NCBI RefSeq assembly: GCF_000247695.1
Contig: NW_004624732.1
Coordinates: 43,435,573-43,499,572 of the forward strand
DNA from: Heterocephalus glaber
Lineage: Eukaryota > Chordata > Mammalia > Rodentia > Bathyergidae
Reading direction: 5' to 3'
DNA: 64,000 nucleotides
The position numbers were made by a program, and so were the translations under genes. The notes under the pieces were generated by a model. The model was not told the DNA's origin. It was given only the letters and a program-made list of their open reading frames with translations, and searched no databases. Positions 59,815-64,000 of this stretch are shown piece by piece. The first letter of the stretch is position 1. Each line of letters begins with the position of its first letter.

Positions 59815-60000
59815 TTGAGTGTGACAGCTTTGGATTCAGCGAACCCTTTGTGTGATTCTTGGCTCCTGAAAGGAGTAGCCCAATTCTGTAAGTCTCAGTA
59901 TGCTCATCTGTAAAGTAGGGACGGCAAAGCCACTTCATAGGATTGTGGAGAGGATTATATGAGATCATGAGATCATGTGTGCTAAGCCTTGGAGGGGACG
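59815..60000 (+). mobile_element. MIR SINE
   Basis: GCTTTGGATTCAGCGAACCC, CAGTATGCTCATCTGTAAAG, CATAGGATTGTGGAGAGGAT and TATATGAGATCATGAG are in MIR order. Confidence 0.72.
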
Positions 60001-60423
60001 TATGCACCAACTGCTGACTATCGTTCTAAGAATCACTGTCATGCCCCAAAACATTATGAAGGTTGTTGATAAAGATATTGAGGTTAATGCTTGATTTTCA
60101 CTCTCTAGTGTAAACATAAAGTGGAAGAGGCAGAAACAAATATAATTTAAAAGCCAGTTGCTCTGTGAGCAGGGATGGACAACTGGAAAGATTCAGAAGG
60201 TAAAGACTGAGGCTACTGAACCTAATGCATACAGAATCCAACAAAATCAGGCATCAAAAAGCCAAAATAAGTCTAAGTTAAAAAGAAGTAGGCAGCTGAT
60301 GATGCCTTGCTGGAATAATAAATACTATGCAGAGATTGAACCATATCCCCAGTCATAGGAATGAATAATCATGTCTGGCAGTAGCACTTTCAAAAAACCT
60401 TGCCATTGAATTTCTGTTAACCA

Positions 60424-60799
60424 GTATTATGATTTAGTTCTAAAATGCCCACCCAAAAATGTGTGGAAGGTGACTGGATCATAGAAGCACTAGACTCGTC
60501 TGTGGAGTTCATCGATGTATTCAGTAGCTGCATGTGCTCTTAGGAGGTGGCGAGTTGGTGGTGGATCACTACAGATGTGACCTACAAGGGCTTATTCTTG
60601 TCCATGTTTCCTCCCTTCTTTCTCTGCTTCCCATCTGCATGGATGGAACAGCTTTCCTCTGCCATACCCTTCCACCATACTATTTCTTGCTTGGAGCCAG
60701 CCAACCATAGACTGAAACTGTGAGGCAAAATAAACCTCTTCTCCTTTAAGATGGGGGTGTCAAGTATTCTGTCCCATAGACTGAAAAGTTGCTAAGACA
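60424..60799 (+). mobile_element. Rodent-type MaLR LTR, diverged
   Basis: TTATGATTTAGTTCTAAAAT, GGAGGTGGCGAGTTGGTGG, CCATAGACTGAAACTGTGAG and CAAAATAAACCTCTTCTCC occur in LTR order, ending CTAAGACA. Confidence 0.8.
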
Positions 60800-60804
60800 A
60801 CTGG

Positions 60805-62000
60805 TATCATTGAACTGAAACCTTATTCAGAGTGTGCCTTATAGTTAGAACAAGTAGACACCTCAGTGGCTTAAAATGCCCAAGCTTTGGAGAAATAATA
60901 GATGCTAAGTCTTCGATAGGAAATATGCAAGACAACCCTTGCACACTACCTTGTGCCTAAAGATGGGGAACCATCAAAGAAAGATAGGGTCATGTCAGAA
61001 GATACAAAAGTCAACTTGAAGAGACTTCTACTGGCCAAATCACCAAGATATATAGCAACTGCAACAGATTGAAAGATATTAAAGATAACTTTAAAACATG
61101 GACAATTCTACAAACACCAGGAAGGACGTAAGAATTCACAAGAAAGAAAAGAATACTAGCAAGATACCCAAAGTTCTAAAACTTGATATAGAAAGGAATT
61201 AAATTAAACATATATTCTGCTTTTATTATGCAAATAATATTTCAGGATAACCATATAGCTGATGAGGAAAAAAGTTTTGTAGAAAAGTTCCAGCTAAGAA
61301 ATGCAAACGCAAAGTTACATACATACCCAAGAGTAGATAAAATACTGTAATAAACCCCCAACTTTTTAGTACCTAACTTTAACAAGTGCTAACATTTTTC
61401 TAATCTTTTTCCAGCTTTCTGCCCACTTTTATGCTGGAATATTTTGAGTGATTTGAGATATCATCTCATTTCACTTAGAAATATTTTTAGAGATACTTGA
61501 AAAGTTACTGTTGTACAACTATAGCATCAGAAGTTACACCGAAGGTAAAATAAAATCAATGGAGGTGACTTTTCATGAGTTATCTTACCTCACCACCCAA
61601 TCAATTCACAGAATCGTCTTATGAGGGAATGTGAGAAAGACCTTTTAAAATTAAAATGCGTTACTTGTTTCCAATAGTCCTTCAGTCCGTTCACACATCT
61701 GAAGGCCTAGCACCTCCCAGCCTTTTGACCAAGAGCGATAAGGCTGACTCACCTCTCCAGATTGTTCTGTGGAAGCCACCAGGAGTGACACTTGAGTGAG
61801 TGGTAGAGAGTGGGCTGTGGCTCTCCAGGCTATCATAAGAGTGCTCAGCACTGCAGAAGATCAGTGAGGTGGTAGACAGGATGCACATGGAGGATGGACA
61901 TTCGGATGCATGTCACTTACCTGCAAAAATTTATGCCAGAAGTTCTCTTTACTTGCTTTGGGAAGCAACATAAAAATGAAACAAATCCTGAGAGAAGAAA
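60805..62000. other. Intergenic, little recognised
   Basis: Only the weak L1M fragment at 61355. No gene or RNA was identified. Confidence 0.4.
61355..61560 (-). mobile_element. L1M fragment, antisense
   Basis: GTGCTAACATTTTTCTAATC, TGATTTGAGATATCATCTCA and CAACTATAGCATCAGAAGTT resemble the antisense L1M segment that precedes the one at 26805. The match is diverged. Confidence 0.45.
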
Positions 62001-62004
62001 TCTT

Positions 62005-62095
62005 TTTTTTCTTTTTTTTTGGGTAGAGGGGATTGAACTCTGGACCTTGTGCTTGAGAAGCAGGCGCCGGAACCACTGAGCTAAATCCCCAGCCC
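62005..62095 (-). mobile_element. ID-type SINE with a 9-bp target duplication
   Basis: GGGATTGAACTCTGGACC and GAGAAGCAGGCGCCGGAACC lead to ACTGAGCTAAATCCCCAGCC. AGAAATCTT flanks it at 61996-62004 and 62096-62104. The A tail is interrupted by one G (C on this strand). Confidence 0.93.
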
Positions 62096-62227
62096 AGAAA
62101 TCTTGACTACTTTATAAAGCTCAAAGCTCAGTTTGCTTAGCTCAAACCCCCAATTTTTCTTAATATTATTCATCTGTTGCTTTGTATTTTTCTGATTTTC
62201 ACTTGATACCTTTTTCCCCACACACAT

Positions 62228-62256
62228 ACACACAAAATAAAAAATAAAAATAAAAA
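62228..62256. repeat. A-rich (AAAAT)n repeat
   Basis: CACAAAATAAAAAATAAAAA and a further AAAAT unit. No SINE body is attached. Confidence 0.8.
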
Positions 62257-62629
62257 TTTTGGAAATTTTTATTATTTGCATACTAAAAGCAGAATATATA
62301 TTTAATTTAATTCCTTTCTATACCAATTTTTAGAACTTTGGGTTTCTTGCTAGTATTCTTTTTTTCTTTTGAATTCTTATGTCATTCCTGGTATTCATAG
62401 AATTGTCCATGTTTTAAAGTTATCTTTAATATCTTATCAAACTCCCATTTGTAGCAGGGTTTCTGGATACTAAATTATATGACTACCAGCTTCTTATTGA
62501 AAATCAGCTCAGTTTAGGTGTGGCTTCCACAAAAGATATAGATCATTGATCAAATGTTGGTGTGAAAGGAAGGCAGCTTCTAAATCCAAACCAAAAACCA
62601 CAATAATAGAAGTGATGGATCAAAGTGCA

Positions 62630-62865
62630 ATAGGCAAAGTGGTTGAATAGAAAACTCACCAGCTTTAGGGTTAAAAAAAAAACTTAGCTTTTAACTTCTG
62701 CCTCTCTTGTCTGCATCTTGTGTGACTGGGCACAAATCAGCTCAAAGTCTTGGTCTTCTCATTTATAAAACCAGGGTAACATCCACTTCAAAGAATATTG
62801 GATATGATAACATACAGTAAATCCCTAATATGTAATATGACTTCAGTAAACATTTTTGCTACTCA
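62630..62865 (+). mobile_element. MIR SINE
   Basis: AACTTCTGCCTCTCTTGTCT, GTGTGACTGGGCACAAATCA, TCTTCTCATTTATAAAACCA and AATATTGGATATGATAACAT follow MIR, and TGACTTCAGTAAACATTTTT is its 3' end. Confidence 0.7.
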
Positions 62866-63174
62866 TGTCAGAAAAGAAAAAAAAGCCCTAAATGAACAGA
62901 GAAGAGATATTTGAGTTAGTACACAGATGTTTTTCCTCCTAATTCCACATTCCACACCACTGCAGTCTGACCCAAAAAACACAGACGCCAGCCAGAAGGG
63001 AGCCCACCCAAGAATCATAAAGATAGATGCCAAATTGAATTAGTTAACTTCTGATATAAATATAAAGACACAAGATTTTATGAATCAAATCCTTAAGTTC
63101 CCATGAGACCACAGGTAAAAAATAGGCCTTAACTTAGCTTTATAAAAATGTTTAAAGTACAGTAATCATAAAGA

Positions 63175-63540
63175 AAAATATGATAAACATGGATCAATCC
63201 ACCCAACTGCAGAATGTTAGCACTTTGTCAAATTTGCTTCAGACTTTTTAAATAAAAGAAATGAAACTGCAGATAAATTTGAAGTCTCCTTTGTTCTCTG
63301 CCTGATTTCCATTCCCTTTATACCTCAGAAGTAACCACTATAATGAGTATGGCATGGACAGTTCCACAAAGTCAATGTTTTAGACATTTACCACATAAGT
63401 TTCATACATAAACAGTATTTGTATTGATATAGTTTTACATTTACATTTTTACACATGGATATTCTATGTATCATTCTTAAACATACTCTTTATTGTTTGC
63501 TTTTATGATCTGGGCATGCTACTATAAAAAGCTATAGTTT
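63175..63540 (-). mobile_element. L1M fragment, antisense
   Basis: CAGAATGTTAGCACTTTGTC, CTCAGAAGTAACCACTATAA and ATAGTTTTACATTTACATTT occur in the antisense order of old L1M, ending near AAGCTATAGTTTTTCACTTT. Confidence 0.55.
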
Positions 63541-63734
63541 TTCACTTTAAATGCAATGCACTAATTAATTTTTTAAGCAAGAGAATTCTATTTTAAAAAG
63601 GAAAACATTCACACAATACTTTTTACTAGACTCTTCAGGGCGTCCAGTTACATTCCAGGATTATTTCTGCTTCCTGCTTTCTTGCAGATGTGTTTCTTTT
63701 TACCTGCAAGTTTCTCAAAGGTACCATTATAATT

Positions 63735-63910
63735 TATTCACTTATTCATTCAAATTATGTGTTCTATGACACTTACACTGGGACCATAGTATTTTAGATG
63801 ATGGGGACACAGAAAATATTAAATCAGACACAATCTCTGATCTCAAGTAAGTAACAATCCACTAGGAGAGTTGGCCAGCGAATAAATGAAAAAGATAATC
63901 TCAGTTTGTG
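63735..63910 (-). mobile_element. L2 fragment, antisense
   Basis: TTTATTCACTTATTCATTCA, GATGGGGACACAGAAAATAT, AATCTCTGATCTCAAGTAAG and CCACTAGGAGAGTTGGCCAG keep the antisense L2 order. Confidence 0.65.
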
Positions 63911-64000
63911 ATAACTTCTCTCAGAAAACATCAACAACAACAAAAATATCACATCCGCAAGAACAGTGATAATGATGAAAACCACTTTTTAAACCACTGA

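Noticed and set aside
61700..61740. Short resemblance to U2 snRNA (AGCCTTTTGACCAAGAGC)
   Set aside because: The match is under 20 bases with mismatches and nothing continues on either side.
1..64000. CRISPR arrays, operons, prophage-like or other prokaryotic systems
   Set aside because: The window is plainly vertebrate nuclear DNA. The tandem repeats are simple microsatellites without spacers.

Overview
This window is nuclear DNA from a placental mammal, most likely a non-murid rodent. It is AT-rich, has no dense gene set, and is full of mammalian interspersed repeats. Three repeat classes point to the host. tRNA-derived ID-type SINEs carry an intact A-box/B-box core. Dimeric SINEs join a B1 (7SL) half to an ID half, as described from squirrels, dormice, beaver and hystricomorphs. 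Rodent-type MaLR LTRs are also present. I saw no murid B2 or B4 element. I cannot fix the species from the sequence alone.

The one protein-coding gene I can support is the 3' end of ARHGAP15 on the + strand, a Rac-directed RhoGAP. A single terminal coding exon begins after a good acceptor at 45975/45976. It encodes the last 60 complete residues (end of the RhoGAP domain and the C-terminus) and stops at 46159. It is followed by a short 3'UTR with AATAAA at 46321. I recognise no other exon upstream, so positions 1-45975 are read as the terminal intron (at least 46 kb, containing one 100-N assembly gap at 36673-36772). Positions after about 46345 are intergenic or a longer alternative 3'UTR: five AATAAA hexamers cluster at 47366-47466.

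The intron and the downstream flank hold ID and B1-ID SINEs, MIR and L2 remnants, old L1M 3' ends, hAT and Tigger DNA transposons, five MaLR LTRs of one rodent class plus one MLT1-like LTR, and many microsatellites. Several nests can be resolved. A MER2-like Tigger with a TA duplication lies inside an L2. A MaLR LTR with a 7-bp duplication lies inside a MIR. An ID SINE with a 14-bp duplication lies inside an MLT1-like LTR.

The most distinctive non-repeat feature is a nuclear mitochondrial insert at about 17061-17443. It carries the 3' part of ND6 on + and the 3' end of ND5 on -, tail to tail as in mammalian mtDNA, and the ND6 part is frameshifted. A second possible coding relic, unidentified, is at about 19723-20072. 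I found no CRISPR array, operon, RNA gene or other new system. Most short ORFs here are chance readings of intron or repeat sequence.
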